Notes: generated by a model not told the origin, from the letters alone. A stretch of 64,000 nt of DNA from Flaccisagitta enflata (GCA_965153355.1 OZ231126.1:6510001-6574000); one strand, 5' to 3'; shown: positions 13,801 to 26,775, numbered from the stretch's first letter. Translations and numbers: made by a program.

Positions 13801-14049
13801 GCAGTTATGGATTCGTGAAAAAAAAACAGGTGCACAACCGCAGTGAGGTGTTCTCCACTTAACCGTATAAAAGGATTTAGTCTGTTCTTTGATGGAAGAA
13901 GAACATCGAATATGACGATACACATACGTACATTTATTGCAAGAACAGAGCCAAAATTTTCGACTTGTCCAGCCAAATCTTTGTTCAATGACAAATGAGC
14001 AGAATGAGCGAAGAGAGGGTATAAATAGGGAAAAATGGTCAAATGAAAG

Positions 14050-14336
14050 AACAAGGCCAAGTGGGCCAACGATGCGTCCTCTTTGAATGAACGTTTTTTA
14101 TAAATGAATGTTTTTTATGAATGAATGTCATTTGTGAATGAATGAATGATTGAATGGATGAATTACTTGATGTATGCTTCTTTTACTGGGGTAAAACCAC
14201 TTTTCTGTTGAAAAAATGCTTGATTTTGATGTTTTTAATGAATGCGTTACCAACCGACCGACCAACCAACCGACCGACCGACCGACCGACCGACGGACAC
14301 AGCCTATTATAGAGATGCGAGGACGCATCTAAAAAT
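14050..14336 (-). mobile_element. Covarying-hairpin element, AGATGCG type
   Basis: On the minus strand the head hairpin is AGATGCG-TCCT-CGCATCT (14313-14330), then CTATAATAGGC and a (GTCG/GTTG)n tract. The word recurs inverted near the tail (ATGCGTCCTC on plus, 14072-14081). The tail stem GGCC-CACTT-GGCC and TTGTT end it. The interior holds an (AATGAATG)n array. Confidence 0.8.
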
Positions 14337-14787
14337 GGAAAGGAAAATTTTGGCTATGTTCTCGCAATAAATGTATGTGTATCTTCGTATTCGATGTTCG
14401 CCTTCCATACACCATACACCATACATATGATGTCTCATTCGCTTCAAAGATTTACTCTGTTGAAATGAATACACTATGCAATTACGTTTTTGACAGATTA
14501 AACAAAAAAAAAAAAAAACACCTTTGACATATTTCTTTTCTATTTGTTGCACATGCCTTAATTATTCGAAAGTACTGCCAGCTGCTAATCAAATTGACGC
14601 TTGAGCGGCTTTTCGATTTTATGTATTGGCTGTGTTTTGATCATGCCTAAGATTCTCCCACAGAAGTTAAAGTTGGAAGCGCCCTTCATCTAAAAAGACA
14701 TACTAAATGTGTTAGTTTCAACATCACGTACTTGTTATTTTGATGAAATACTCCCCACCGTACCTGGATGGATGAATTTGAATTGAG

Positions 14788-14790
<3 letters not shown>
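14337..14790. other. Unassigned AT-rich sequence
   Basis: I see no gene. A short CATACACCATACACC repeat and an A-run occur here. Confidence 0.5.
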
Positions 14791-14869
<79 letters not shown>

Positions 14870-14982
14870 CAGAGAGACAGAGAGAAAGAGAAAGAAAGAA
14901 AGCGCCATATGAGAGGAGGCTGAGGCAGAGAATGAGTGTTTCAAAAATGTCCCCAGTCAACTCTCACGTCCAAAAAAAATTG

Positions 14983-15045
<63 letters not shown>

Positions 15046-15184
15046 GAGAACGGACAGAGACAGATGGGATGATTTGCATAGAAAGATGGATTAATTGTGC
15101 ATGAAGGCATAAAGGCCTATATAATTTGAATTAAACCAACACACAAAAACAAACATACACTACTTCAGGAGAAGGATTTCATAG

Positions 15185-15255
<71 letters not shown>

Positions 15256-15290
15256 TATCTCTCTGTCTGTCTGTCTGTCTGTATCTGGTT
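14791..15290. repeat. (GA)n and (CT)n tracts
   Basis: (GA)n runs lie at about 14791-14890 and 14985-15040; (CT)n lies at 15191-15253 with (CTGT)n after it. The gaps between are unremarkable. Confidence 0.9.
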
Positions 15291-15414
15291 CTGTATCTCT
15301 CATTCTCTTTCTTCTTTCTCTCCCCCTGCTGTTGGCCTTGGAGTTAGAGAATAGACTGAAGAGTTCTCTTCCACCTCAAATGGAAGTTGAACCTATTAAG
15401 GCATCCTTCCCTTC

Positions 15415-15735
15415 TTTTCCCTTTTTGGGCACTGGCCCCAAAGGGCTTGTGACCTATAAACTAGCACATGTGGGGAAATATTTTCCTTTCTATACCCTTT
15501 GAATCCTAGAAATATAATGCCTCATAATATCCAGCCTCATGGTCCACAATTCAGCCTTAACCTCCAAATTCCAAGTTTAGATTCAAATATCCAGCTGTAC
15601 TACAATCTCAAGGCCTAAATTTCTGCCGTGAGACCATATCTCAGCCTCAAGCCTCAAATCCATGCCTTGAGGTACACGATTAAGTCAAAATTCCCATCTA
15701 CTAGTCATATATGTAGAAAAAATCCCAACCTCATG
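15415..15735 (+). mobile_element. GGGCAGCGG-family element, left part
   Basis: TTTTTGGGCACTGGCCCCAA followed by AGGGCTTGTGACCTAT resembles the left end of the element at 20233. It is followed by a degenerate repeat of CCTCANN and CCAAATTCC type, as in the interior of that element. No right end is visible. Confidence 0.5.
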
Positions 15736-15892
15736 GCCTAACTCTTGTTGACTGAACTGACAGTGAGAGTCCACCTGTTTGTTTGTCTTTCTATGTGTCT
15801 GTGTGTAAGTCTGCTTGTTGTCCTTCTCTACCTTCTCTGTGTCTGTTTTTTTATGTCTTTTGTTGTCTCTGTCTATCTCTCTCTTTCTTACA

Positions 15893-16005
<113 letters not shown>

Positions 16006-16094
16006 CCTACCATCAATTTGCCACATTAAAATTCCCATTGTAAGTTCCCACATGGTTGTTGATCAATAGCACTGTGGTATACTTCTACTCTTCT

Positions 16095-16325
16095 AACATG
16101 CTTTACGTTGTGTGGATTGCTTTGCTTTTCAACTGGCATTTTTAGGCATTATGCTGAGAACTATCCTTGTATGGATTGCTTCAGTTTTCAACCTGCATTG
16201 TTTGGCATTATGATTAGAAGTATCCTATTGTGAACTTCTTTGCCTCTCAGCTGGCCTTGTTTGGCATTTTGATGAAAACCATCCTAGTGTGGATTGCTTC
16301 TGCTTTCAACTGGCCTTGTTTGGGG
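16095..16325. repeat. Diverged 60-bp tandem repeat
   Basis: Three to four diverged units share GTTTGGCATTATGAT, ATCCTNGTGTGGATTGCTT and TTTCAACTGGC. Confidence 0.65.
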
Positions 16326-16364
16326 GCTGACCTCCTTTTAATGACCGTCCCGTCATCTTCCGGC

Positions 16365-16692
16365 GAATGTGGGCGTGCAAGGTTGTATGAGTGTACTTCC
16401 ATGAGTTGAAGTGAGCGTGCAAGGTTGTATAAGTGTACGTCCATGAGTTGAAATGAGCGTGCAAGGTTGGATGAGAGTACGTCCATGAGTTGAAATGAGC
16501 GTGCAAGGTTGCATGAGTGTATGTCCATGAGTGGAGTGAGCAAGCAAGGTTGTATGAGCCTATGTCCATGAGTTGGAGTGAGTGTGCAGGCCTGTATGCA
16601 TGTATGCGCATGCCTATCAGTGGGTGTGCAAGGTTTTACGTCCAAGAATTGGAGTGAGCGTGCAGGCTTGTAGGCATGTACGCCTAGGGCAT
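16365..16692. repeat. 42-bp minisatellite, left part
   Basis: About seven units of 42 bp carry GAGCGTGCAAGGTTGTATGA and GTACGTCCATGAGTTGAA. Because 42 is a multiple of three, frames stay open through it. The array resumes in diverged form at 17871. Confidence 0.85.
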
Positions 16693-16713
16693 TTAACTCG
16701 CATAACAATAGCA

Positions 16714-16758
<45 letters not shown>

Positions 16759-17870
16759 GGAACAAAATGTTTGTCAGTGTTTCATAATCATCTGATGAGA
16801 AAAACATAGCAAAATCCATGACCATTTTGAAGCTCTGCGAAAGATGTTTCGAATATGACCTTGCTGGTTGTCCTAGCTTTATTCGTTGAGAAATGGCGTA
16901 AAGATAAAGAGTACAGAGGAAGGAGAAATATAAGATGTGAACCCCCAAAAACTGTAGCACCCCCCCTTACAGCTCCAAATATAGCAATTAATAATAAATT
17001 TAATATTGCTAATTAAAGCTTATGACTATACAAATGGCGCCACCAGAGCGATTTTGCAATTTCCATTCCAGTCTCAAATTATAATAGAAAAACTTTAATT
17101 TTAAGAATTTTTAATAATACTTAATTTTAATACTTTATTAAGCTATATCTTGACTTAAAAAACAAAAATTAAAAATTGCTCTGGTGACGCCACTTGTATT
17201 AATGTAAACATTTTTCTTTTAACTTTAGAATATCTATAATCTAATTGATAAAAGCTGTAGGGGGGTGCTACAGTTTTCAGGGGGTTCACACCTTATATTA
17301 ACCTTCTTTCTGTAGGTGGTCACAATTGTAAAAGTTGAAGTTGAAGATGCTGCATCTTTTTGTAATCCATGGGAAAAACACAAAAAAATTTTATTTGGAC
17401 TTTTTTTTTTAGAACGATTTTAAAGAACTGAAAACGATTTGTATTTTCATGATGGAGCAAAAACGAACAATTTTGCCTAAATTTTCGAATCCATATTCAG
17501 TATTATACTACCGGTGCTTACGATGACGATTCGTCACCTGATTTTAAAGAATTTCAAATTTTCTTTCATTCTAGACCAATCCCAAGTCTGTATATGAAAC
17601 GGTTTGAAAGCTTGTCAAAGTGAACTATGTTTTTTTTTCAAAACCTTTTTATTCAAATGAACTCAAAATTGAAGGGGTTAATGTTTTCACTCTTTCCAAT
17701 GCCATTTCTAAGAAAATAAAGCTAGAATGACCAGCAACGTGGTATTTGAAAGATCTTTTGCAGAGCTTTCAAACGGTTATGAATTTTTTGGTTTAAGCAC
17801 TCAGTTCAGCAAAAAAAAAAAAAAAAGTGAAACAAGTTTTTCCGTTTTTTCTTGTGCTATTGTTATGTAT
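16693..17870. mobile_element. Foldback element with a nested MITE
   Basis: The left end ATAACAATAGCAC and the right end GTGCTATTGTTAT are inverted. Further in, AAGCTCTGCGAAAGAT (left) matches the complement of ATCTTTTGCAGAGCTT (right), and the arms extend to about 16912 and 17693. Beside each end is the 42-bp minisatellite. An A-run of about 43 bases (16715-16757) sits in the left arm, with a shorter A-run at the mirrored place. No coding region is seen. Confidence 0.7.
16928..17297. mobile_element. MITE nested in the foldback
   Basis: The terminal inverted repeats are TATAAGATGTGAACCCCC and its complement form GGGGGTTCACACCTTATA. Inner inverted segments (GGCGCCACCAGAGC and GCTCTGGTGACGCC) extend the palindrome. 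The element is about 370 bp and non-coding. Confidence 0.75.
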
Positions 17871-18035
17871 GAGTGGATGTGCCATGTCTCATGTGTCTAC
17901 GCGCATGTGTATGAGTGGGTGTGCATGTGTACATGTGTTTTTTTGTGGGCCTGCAAGGTTGTATGAGTGGACGGGCATGTGTGTGAGTGCCACATTGTAC
18001 TCTTATACACATGTTTATAAGTGGGCATGGTGAAT
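17871..18035. repeat. 42-bp minisatellite relative, right part
   Basis: A diverged GAGTGGGTGTGCATGTG and CTGCAAGGTTGTATGAGTGG repeat continues the array at 16365-16692. Confidence 0.65.
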
Positions 18036-18530
18036 CCACGATGGATTGACAATACATACTAGAATTCAAATATCACCGCGATTCTTACTTTAGATTTTGT
18101 CTTCATAATAACTTCATATGCTCAATTATAAGAAAACTATTTGCTTTAATATCGAAGACAAACAAAGAATCAAGGAAGGAAGTTGTCAACTTGTTGTCCC
18201 TTTCATGAAAAATCGTTTTTTGGCTTTCTGCTAGAGCTTTAGAAAAAAAATCAAAACATTAACTAGTTCTAAAATCAATCAGAGATGCAGGGTAATACCC
18301 CTCTTTTAGGCTCTCTCAGCGGCACTCATTTTTACACATGTGTATGTAATGGGTGAAAAGTGTAAAGACAATGACGAAAGAAAAGAGAAAGCTGAAAGAA
18401 ACATAGGAAAGAATATGGGTGAGCAGAGGGGAAAAAGTGGAAGGAAGAGAAGTAAGAAGCAAAAGGAGGGGCTGAAGAAAAAGATAATTTTTCCCACATC
18501 CTCTCGCTTTCTTTTATCTATTTTTGCGGC
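18036..18530. other. Unassigned sequence
   Basis: I see no convincing gene. An A/G-rich stretch (18350-18490) gives long charged frames that look like composition only. Confidence 0.4.
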
Positions 18531-18584
18531 TTCACTGCTCCAATCTTTTCAGGTTTCTGTTTCCTTCGGCTACAACTTATCTCG

Positions 18585-18965
18585 GTTTGTTCGTCAATTA
18601 TGTTCTTGTGATTTGTTCTTTTCTTTTCTTTCGACTTATCTCATTCTGTTTTTCAATTATGATCTTGTGTTCTGTTCTTTTGTTTTCTCTGGACTTATCT
18701 CATTTTGTTCGTCAATTTTGTTCTTGTGTTCTGTTCTTTTGTTTTCTCTGGACTTATCTCATTTTGTTTGTCAATTATGTTCTTGTGTTCTGTTCTTTTG
18801 TTTTCTCTGGACTTATCTCATTTTGTTCATTTTGTTCTTTTTCTTTTCTTTGGCTACGACTCAACTCCTGTTGTTCTTCAATCATGTTCTTGTGCTTTGT
18901 TCCTTCCTTTCCTTTAGCTATACCATATCTTCTTTTGTTCTTTAATTATGTAATTTTTGTTCTTG
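18585..18965. repeat. 60-bp pyrimidine-rich minisatellite
   Basis: About six units of 59-63 bp contain GTTCTTGTGTTCTGTTCTTT and CTGGACTTATCTCATTTTGT. Frames through it read as hydrophobic repeats. Confidence 0.85.
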
Positions 18966-18979
18966 TGTTCTGTTCTTTT

Positions 18980-19510
18980 GTTTCTTCATTAGTTTCTCAT
19001 TTCTTTTCACCTCATCACCATTTTTACCTCATTTCTTCATTAGTTTCATTTCATCTCATCACTATTATTACCTCATTTCTTCATTAGTTTCTTTTCACCT
19101 CATTTCTTCATTAGTTTCTTATTTCTTTTCACCTCATCCGACCAACGATTGTAATTTTCAAAAGAAAACACAATGATACATTGAACAATACAATGTAAGC
19201 AACAGCTGCATTAATAACTCGGAGATTACTAGATTCCATAAATGCTTGGATAAAAGCGTATTGGTCTAGTACACGTCATTGTAAAGATAATGCAACGGAA
19301 TAATAAAAAATAAATTAAGGCATGAACATGTAAGCGATAATTTCGAGTAATGTTAATTATTGTTGAATAGCTAATGGATGAGGCGATGACCAAGATGGTT
19401 CATTTCTCGCCGAAAAAATGCTAAATGATGCTTCAATTCTTCATTAGTTTCTTTTCACCTCGTCACCATTGCTACCTTATTTCTTCATTAGTTTCTTTTC
19501 ACCTTGCAGT
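18980..19510. repeat. TTCATTAGTTTCTTTTCACC repeat with a 300-bp interruption
   Basis: Units of about 27-40 bp lie at 18980-19135 and resume at 19436-19510. The 300 bases between (19136-19435) are unique, with no inverted ends that I can see. Confidence 0.7.
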
Positions 19511-19611
19511 TTTTCATTTTCTCTCTTTTTCCTTCTTCCATCAATTTTTGTCGATTTCTTCGAAAAATTCTTCGCCTTCTCAAAATGGATCCTCACGCAC
19601 GTAGGAAGTAC

Positions 19612-20232
<621 letters not shown>

Positions 20233-20703
20233 TCCGTTTTTGGGCAGCGGCCCCGAAGGGGTCGATGACTTATGCTGTCACACATATGGAGAATTTTCTC
20301 TTCCTCCTCCTAGTTCTCCTTCTTTGTACTCCCCTCAACCAACCTCTACGCCCATATCTCAGCCTTGAGGCCCACATCCTAGCCTCGAGGCCCAAATCCC
20401 CGTCTTGAGGCCAAAATCCCGACCTCAAGGCCCAAATCCCAACCCAAAGGCCCAAATTCCTGCCTCAAGGGATTCGGGCCTCAAGACTGGGATTTTGGCC
20501 TCAAGGCTGAGATATGGGCCTGGAGGTTGGGGGGAGGGAGGATGCGGAGGTGGAGAAGGAGGAGGAGGAGGAGGAGGAGGAGGAGGAGGAACAGGAGAAA
20601 ATTCCCCATGTGTGGAAGCATAGGTCATCAACCCCTTCGGGGCCGCTGCCCTGCTCCCTCCCTCAACTACTATTGTAACTTATTCAAGCAGGGCACGGGT
20701 ACC
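20233..20703. mobile_element. GGGCAGCGG-family element, complete
   Basis: The left end TTTTTGGGCAGCGGCCCCGA (then AGGGGTCGATGACTTATG) is mirrored at about 20582-20655 by CATAGGTCATC and CCCCTTCGGGGCCGCTGCCC. The inverted arms are about 60 bp. The interior is a GAGGCCCAAATCCC-type minisatellite plus (GGA)n. After the right arm, GCAGGGCACGGGTACCGCTG gives a third, inverted copy of end sequence. The element interrupts a (CATTCATC)n array that resumes at about 20725. Confidence 0.75.
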
Positions 20704-20724
20704 GCTGACCAACTAACGCTTTTG

Positions 20725-20975
20725 CGACTATTCATTCATTTGCCATTCATCATTCATCCATTTTTCATCCATTTTTCATCAATTAATCATTTATCATTCA
20801 TTATTCATCCATTTTTCATCCATTTATCATTCATCTTTCATTTTTCATCCATTTTTCATCATTCATCATTTTTCATTCATCCATTTTTTATCATTCATCA
20901 TTCATCATTCATCCATTTCTCATCCATTAATCATTCGCAATTCATAATTCATCCATTTTTCATTAGGTTATTTCT
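20725..20975. repeat. (CATTCATC)n array, continuation
   Basis: Irregular CATTCATCCATTTTTCATC units continue those before 20233. Confidence 0.85.
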
Positions 20976-22100
20976 TCTAACAGACTCCTAGCTCCGGCAA
21001 GAAAAATCACAATTTTAAACATTATTAAAATCATTTTTTCCTTTCAGATATAGTGGATAGTGTGTCTAGGGGGTCAAAATTCATCGTCAGCCCATCTTAA
21101 TGGGCCCTCATTTTTATTCCGCATTCTCACTACCCTTTGTATAGCTTTTAACCTTTTTTGTAAAAATTGTTAATTCGAACAAAATTTTGTTTACCCAACG
21201 TAGATCATCTTTTGCAATCTACTCCGTGCTGTTTGATGATGTTTCAGCCAATAAAATCGATCCTGGTTGGTTTGCAACGCATGTAGTCAACATTTCATTT
21301 TTTGAAGCAAAATGTTGAATAATTTGAAATGTCCAAAACTCGATTTTTTTTTCTTTTAACTTCCAAAATTGGGAATAGGTGATCATTTATGGTTTTATTT
21401 CAGTGCCCCACCTCTTTTGTTATGATCAGGAGGGATAATCTTCGCAGCAGGAGTACAGGGGCTTAATGGGGAAAACATAAATCAAGGTGGACAGGCCTGG
21501 GACAAATAGAAATGTTGAATAATTTGAAATGTCCGAAACTCAATTTTTTCATTAAAAATTGGTGTAGGTTGTTTAAACATCGTTCATTGATACTTGTCGG
21601 TTACCTTGTATTGTGGTGATCAAATAGGGGTGTATATTGTGTTATTCTTTTTCTTCATCATCGCAAATTGAACCAAATTTGACAGACTGTCATATTTGTA
21701 GCAATCTTGGTCATTATTCCCTTCGCTCTTGCACAGGGGAAACAAGAAATGTATTTTTAACTTATAGCCACAATTGTGGCTCCAAAAGAAAGACAATAGG
21801 TTCACGATGTGGATTCATATGAATTAGATAGACTAATAAAGGATTAGAATGCCTTTTTTCGATCAAATAAGTGTGTGTAACACATTTGTTACATGATAAT
21901 TAGGGTTTGGGACATAATCAAAAACAATCGAAATTTTAGGAAATCTGCACCAAAATCTTTTTTTTCCTGTTAAATCCTCTCAGCACATCTTAACCTCATG
22001 TAAGAATAAGATACTGAAACCTCTTTGTCGCATTCTTTACTATATCCTGTCCAAAATGACACGATCAGAACAAAAATTAGAGCTAGGAGCCTGCCCGTGA
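20976..22100. other. Unassigned; 200-bp-spaced direct repeat
   Basis: AAATGTTGAATAATTTGAAA and TGTCC-AAACTC occur at about 21309 and 21509 with related following sequence, suggesting an old tandem duplication. A frame at about 21637-21822 includes Cys-X2-Cys-X4-His-X5-Cys, close to but not matching the retroviral-type zinc knuckle; I do not call it a gene. Confidence 0.4.
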
Positions 22101-22104
22101 AAAT

Positions 22105-22250
22105 AACCATTACTCATCATTCATCATTTGTCATTCATCCATTATTCATCCATTTGTCATTCATCATTCATCATTCATCCATTTTCATCAATTTTTCATC
22201 CATCAATCATTCATCCTTCATCATTTATCAATAATCATTCACCATTATCG
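22105..22250. repeat. (CATTCATC)n array
   Basis: The same irregular CATTCATCCATT units as at 20161 and 20725. Confidence 0.85.
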
Positions 22251-22548
22251 TCATCTCTATTCAGCAACAGAGTTTTTTTCTCTTTTTTGGGAAGCGTGTG
22301 TGTGACTTTATATCATAGGTTGGGCCCATGGCAATATCACTTTTTTGGCATCCTGCCCCTGCCCACCCACACATGAAAGGGGCAACGATTAACTATGTAT
22401 TCTCTCCCCCCCCTCCCTAGAGCAGCTTTTACTCAGGGCCTTGTTTGATTGGTGCGAATTTCAGCATAAACTGGTTGATTTCTTTCGACAGTGATTTTTA
22501 TTGAGACAAATGACTCGGCTAATAATCCTGTGGTTCTTTTTTTTTTCT

Positions 22549-22767
22549 TTTTAGTCGCGTGCTACGCGACTCTACACCCCGCTTTGTCGGATCGTCCGTC
22601 CGTCCGTCCGTCCGTCGGTCGGTTGGTCCGTCCGTCACACTTTATTTTTTTGGGGGTTTTGCGGTTTTTGGCCTCACTGCTCCTGCCCAAATGATGGAGT
22701 GACCTCAATTATGGCCCCTGCCCACCTGCACGCGACTGGGGTAGCCGTGTATCCGGCCTTGTTTTTT
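22549..22767 (+). mobile_element. Covarying-hairpin element, complete reference copy
   Basis: The element begins TTTTTAGTCGCG after a T-run; the head hairpin is AGTCGCGT-GCT-ACGCGACT (22553-22571). It continues with CTACACCCCGCTTTGTC, (GTCC)n/(GTCGG)n, then the conserved CACTGCTCCTGCCC and CCCCTGCCCACC blocks. The tail word GCACGCGACT (22728-22737) is the exact inverse of AGTCGCGTGC in the head. It ends in GGCC-GTGTATCC-GGCC followed by TTGTTTT. About 220 bp; non-coding. Confidence 0.85.
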
Positions 22768-22794
22768 TCCAAAAGGATTCTTGTAACTATGCAC

Positions 22795-23767
22795 TGTGTC
22801 TTTGGAAGAAAGGAAACGACCGACAATGCAACTGTGTCTAAGGAAGGAAAGAAAAGGCCGACAATACATTGTGTCTAAGGAAGGAAAGAAAAGGCTGACA
22901 ATAGATTGTGTTTAAGGAAGGGAAGAAAACGCTGACAATAGATTGTGTCTAAAGAAGGGAAGAAAACGTTGACAATAGATTGTGTCTAAGGAAAGATTGA
23001 AAAGGCTGACAATAGATTGTGTCTAAGGAAGGAATGAAAAGGCTGACAAAAGATTGTGTCTAACTCTAAGGAAGGGAAGAAAACGCTGACAATAGATTGT
23101 GTCTAAGGAAGGAAAGAAAAGGCTGACAATAGATTGTGTCTAAGGAAGGAAAGAAAAGGCTGACAATAGATTGTGTCTAAGGAAGGAATGAAAAGGCTGA
23201 CAATAGATTGTGTCTAAGGAAGGGAAGAAAACGCTGACAATAGATTGTGTCTAAGGAAAGATTGAAAAGGCTGACAATAGATTGTGTCTAAGGAAGGAAT
23301 GAAAAGGCTGACAACAGATTGTGTCTAAGGGAAGAAAACGCTGACAATAGATTGTGTCTAAGGAAGGAAAAAAAAGGCTGACAATAGATTGTGTCTAAGG
23401 AAAGATTGAAAAGGCTGACAATAGATTGTGTCTTAGGAAGGAAAGAAAAGGCTGACAATAGATTGTGTCTAAGGAAGGGAAGAAAACGCTGACAATAGAT
23501 TGTGTCTAAGGAAGGAAAGAAAAGGCTGACAATAGATTGTGTCTAAGGAAGGAAAGAAAAGGCTGACAATCGATTGTGTCTAAGGAAAGATTGAATAGGC
23601 TGACAATAGATTGTGTCTTAGGAAGGAAAGAAAAGGCTGACAATAGATTGTGTCTAAGTAAGGGAAGAAAACGCTGACAATAGAATGTGTCCAAGGAAGG
23701 AAAGAAAAGGCTGACAATAGATTGTGTCTAAGGAAGGAAAGAAAAGGCTGACAATAGATTGTGTCTA
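22795..23767. repeat. 37-bp minisatellite
   Basis: About 26 units carry GTGTCTAAGGAAGGAAAGAA and AAGGCTGACAATAGATT, with local 31-bp and 43-bp variants. It starts about 30 bp after the element at 22549. Confidence 0.9.
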
Positions 23768-23789
23768 TTCCATCAGACTACTGCCGTAC

Positions 23790-24000
23790 TTGATCCAGCC
23801 GAAAATGGCAGTGCAGATTCTAGACTACAAAGGATAAAGCAAGAGTGGAAGCAGGGATTGGAGTTATGGGGTAGGGCCTCTAAAGGTTCGGGAGGAGGTC
23901 ATGGCGCAGATTCTAGCCTACTGTGGCTAAAGCAAGAGTGGAAGTAGGGATTGGAGTTATGGGGGAGGGACTAAAAAGGTTCGGGGAGGAGACTCAAATT
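23790..24000. repeat. 95-bp tandem duplication
   Basis: Two copies share GCAGATTCTAG, AAGCAAGAGTGGAAG, AGGGATTGGAGTTATGGGG and AAAGGTTCGGG. Confidence 0.75.
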
Positions 24001-24039
24001 CTATTTGGTGGGTGGTGAGAAAGAGGTAGGAGTCACTAT

Positions 24040-24439
24040 AGTTAAGGTTTTCAAATTAACTGATTATCAATTAACAAACTAAAAATTTCGTTAGTTAACT
24101 AGCTAAAATAGTTTCACCTTATAAAAGGCAGAAATTACGGAAAATTGTCATCATTTTGACACAATTTTTTAATGTATCAATAATTTCAGTATGGATTTTT
24201 CTGTTTGAGGTTAAAGATCCTCAAGTTTCCATGTTTCTCTGTGGCAATCCAAATATTCTTTTCTTAATGCCAAAAAAATCTACAAAAAATCATGTCATTT
24301 TAAGGAAAAACAGGTGAATTCTCCTCATTTTTCCACAAAAACCATTATCTGTTAAACCTAGTTGATTTCTCATATTTAACTATAGGGGTTTTCAGAATTT
24401 TAACTAGTTTACTAGCTAGTTAAGGTTAACTATTGCAAG

Positions 24440-24440
<1 letters not shown>
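24040..24440. mobile_element. Possible MITE
   Basis: GTTAAGGTTTTC with TTAGTTAACTAGCTAAAAT on the left faces ATTTTAACTAG and CTAGCTAGTTAAGGTTAACT on the right. The inverted match is short and interrupted. Confidence 0.35.
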
Positions 24441-25058
<618 letters not shown>

Positions 25059-25116
25059 AGATGAAGCCATGAAAATTGATCCTCAACTATTAAGCTCTGC
25101 TTTATGAACATATAAC

Positions 25117-25507
25117 AAGGCCGGATAAACGGCCCCATTAGCCAAATGTGGTTAGGCAAGGGTAGACAACCAGACAGACATTTAATGATTCAAAAAACAA
25201 CGGACAGACCAACAGACAGACGGACAACAAGACAGAGCAGGCTGAAGAGTCGCGTGCATGAGACTAAGCAAATAAACAAGTGAAGCAGGGTCACAATATC
25301 GTTTTGGACAGGTGGGCAGGGGCATACAACCCCCATCCATTCCCTCATCAACCCCATACTCACTCACATACAGCGACAATCATAACTACAGCGTCATAAA
25401 TGAGCGTTTTTACACTTTCTGACTTGATCACCACGGACAGATTGACGGACGGACGGACAAACAGATGGACAAAGCCTCTTATAGAGTTGCGCGTCCGCAA
25501 CTAAAAA
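25117..25507 (-). mobile_element. Two adjacent covarying-hairpin elements
   Basis: First copy: tail AACAAGGCCGGATAAACGGCC at about 25117, body (GGACAGAC)n, degenerate head AGAGTCGCGTGCATGAGACT (25236-25255). Second copy, second-tail type: AACAAGTGAAGCAGGGTCAC (25275-25294), then GGTGGGCAGGGGC, (GGAC)n, CCTCTTATAGAG and head hairpin AGTTGCG-CGTC-CGCAACT (25486-25503). The tail word of the second copy is eroded. Confidence 0.65.
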
Positions 25508-25575
25508 TTTAAAAATGTTGTCTCCAACGTTTGTTCTTTCATTTGTTCAATTTGTTCGCAAAAGCGATATTGATT

Positions 25576-25576
<1 letters not shown>

Positions 25577-25624
<48 letters not shown>
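25577..25624. repeat. (CT)n tract
   Basis: A short uninterrupted (CT)n run. Confidence 0.95.
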
Positions 25625-25626
<2 letters not shown>

Positions 25627-25802
25627 CTCTTTTATCCTGCCGACTTGAAATAGACTTAACACGTAGACTTTTAGTTTTCATGTATTGGCTTAAAATCTGA
25701 CTGAAAGGGCCAGATATTCGATGCACGTACAGACAAATGTAGTGACAAATGGTCGTATGGACGTTTTTTCTTTTTTGTTTTATGTTTGTATACATTTCAG
25801 AC

Positions 25803-26757
25803 CAATTACCGCGGTTGGGTAGGGTTGAGCAGGTGCAGGGGCTAGGGCAGGGGCAATTTCTGCGGTTGGGGAGGGGCAATTGTCGCTGTTGGGTAAGGGC
25901 AATTGCAGCGGTAAGGCAGGGGCAATCACCGCGGTTGGGGAGGGGCAATTGTCGCTGTTGGGTAAGGGCAATTGCCGCGGTTGGGGAGGGGCAATCACCG
26001 CGGTTGGGTTGGGGCAATTGTCGCTGTTGGGTAAGGGCAATTGCAACGGTAAGGCAGGAGCAATCGCCGTGGTTGGGGAGGGGTGATTGTTGCTGTTGGG
26101 TAAGGGCAATTGCAGCAAGTTGGCAGGGGCAATTGCCGCGGTTGGGGAGGGGCAATTGCCGCGGTTGGGGAGGGGCAATTGCCGCGTTGGGAAGGGGCAA
26201 TTGCCGCGGTTGGGGAGGGGCAATTGCCGCGGTTGGGGACTGGCAATTGTCGCTGTTGGGTAAGGGCAATTGCAGCGGTTGGGCAAGGGCAATAGCCGCG
26301 GTTGGGAAGGGGCTATCGCCGCGGTTGGGGAGGGGCAATTGTTGCTGTTGGGTTAGGGCAATTGCAGTTGTTGGGCGAGGGCAATTGCCGAAGTTGGGCG
26401 AGGGCAATTGCCGCGGTTGGGCGGGGGCAATTGCCGAAGGTGGGCGGAGGCAATTGCCGCGGTTGGGCAGGGGCAATTGTTGTGGTTAGGCAGGGGCAAT
26501 TGCCAGGGTCGGGGTGGAAAAATTGCCGTATATAGGAGGGGGAAATTGCAGTGGTGGAGAGGGGGCAATTACCGTGGTTGGCCAGGGGCAATTGTTGCGG
26601 TTGGGCATGGGTTGTGCGTCATCAGCGACAATTGCCGCGCTTTGGCAGGGGCAATTGCCGCGGTTGGGAGGGGCAATTGTTGCTGTTGGGTAGGGGGATT
26701 GTAATGGTTGGGCAGGGGCAACTGCTGCACTTGGGCGGAGGCAACTATGATTTGATG
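25803..26757. repeat. 24-bp minisatellite with CAATTG core
   Basis: About 40 units of GGGCAATTGCCGCGGTTGGG type, 24 bp each, so frames stay open on both strands over more than 700 bases. The CAATTG palindrome is the most constant part; the rest varies (CCGCGG, TCGCTG, TTGCTG). Long predicted proteins are repeat translations. Confidence 0.95.
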
Positions 26758-26775
26758 GACTAATGAAATAAACTT

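Noticed and set aside
18340-19087. Hydrophobic multi-span membrane protein frames
   Set aside because: They follow the 60-bp pyrimidine-rich repeat in more than one frame.
21637-21822. Retrotransposon Gag-type zinc knuckle
   Set aside because: The spacing is C-X2-C-X4-H-X5-C rather than X4 before the last Cys, and no other retroelement sequence is near.
22795-23767. CRISPR-like array (regular 37-bp repeats)
   Set aside because: Units are contiguous with no unique spacers, and the context is eukaryotic.
25547-26591. Overlapping frames of 309, 246 and 170 codons on both strands
   Set aside because: The 24-bp period keeps frames open; both strands are equally open, which argues against coding.
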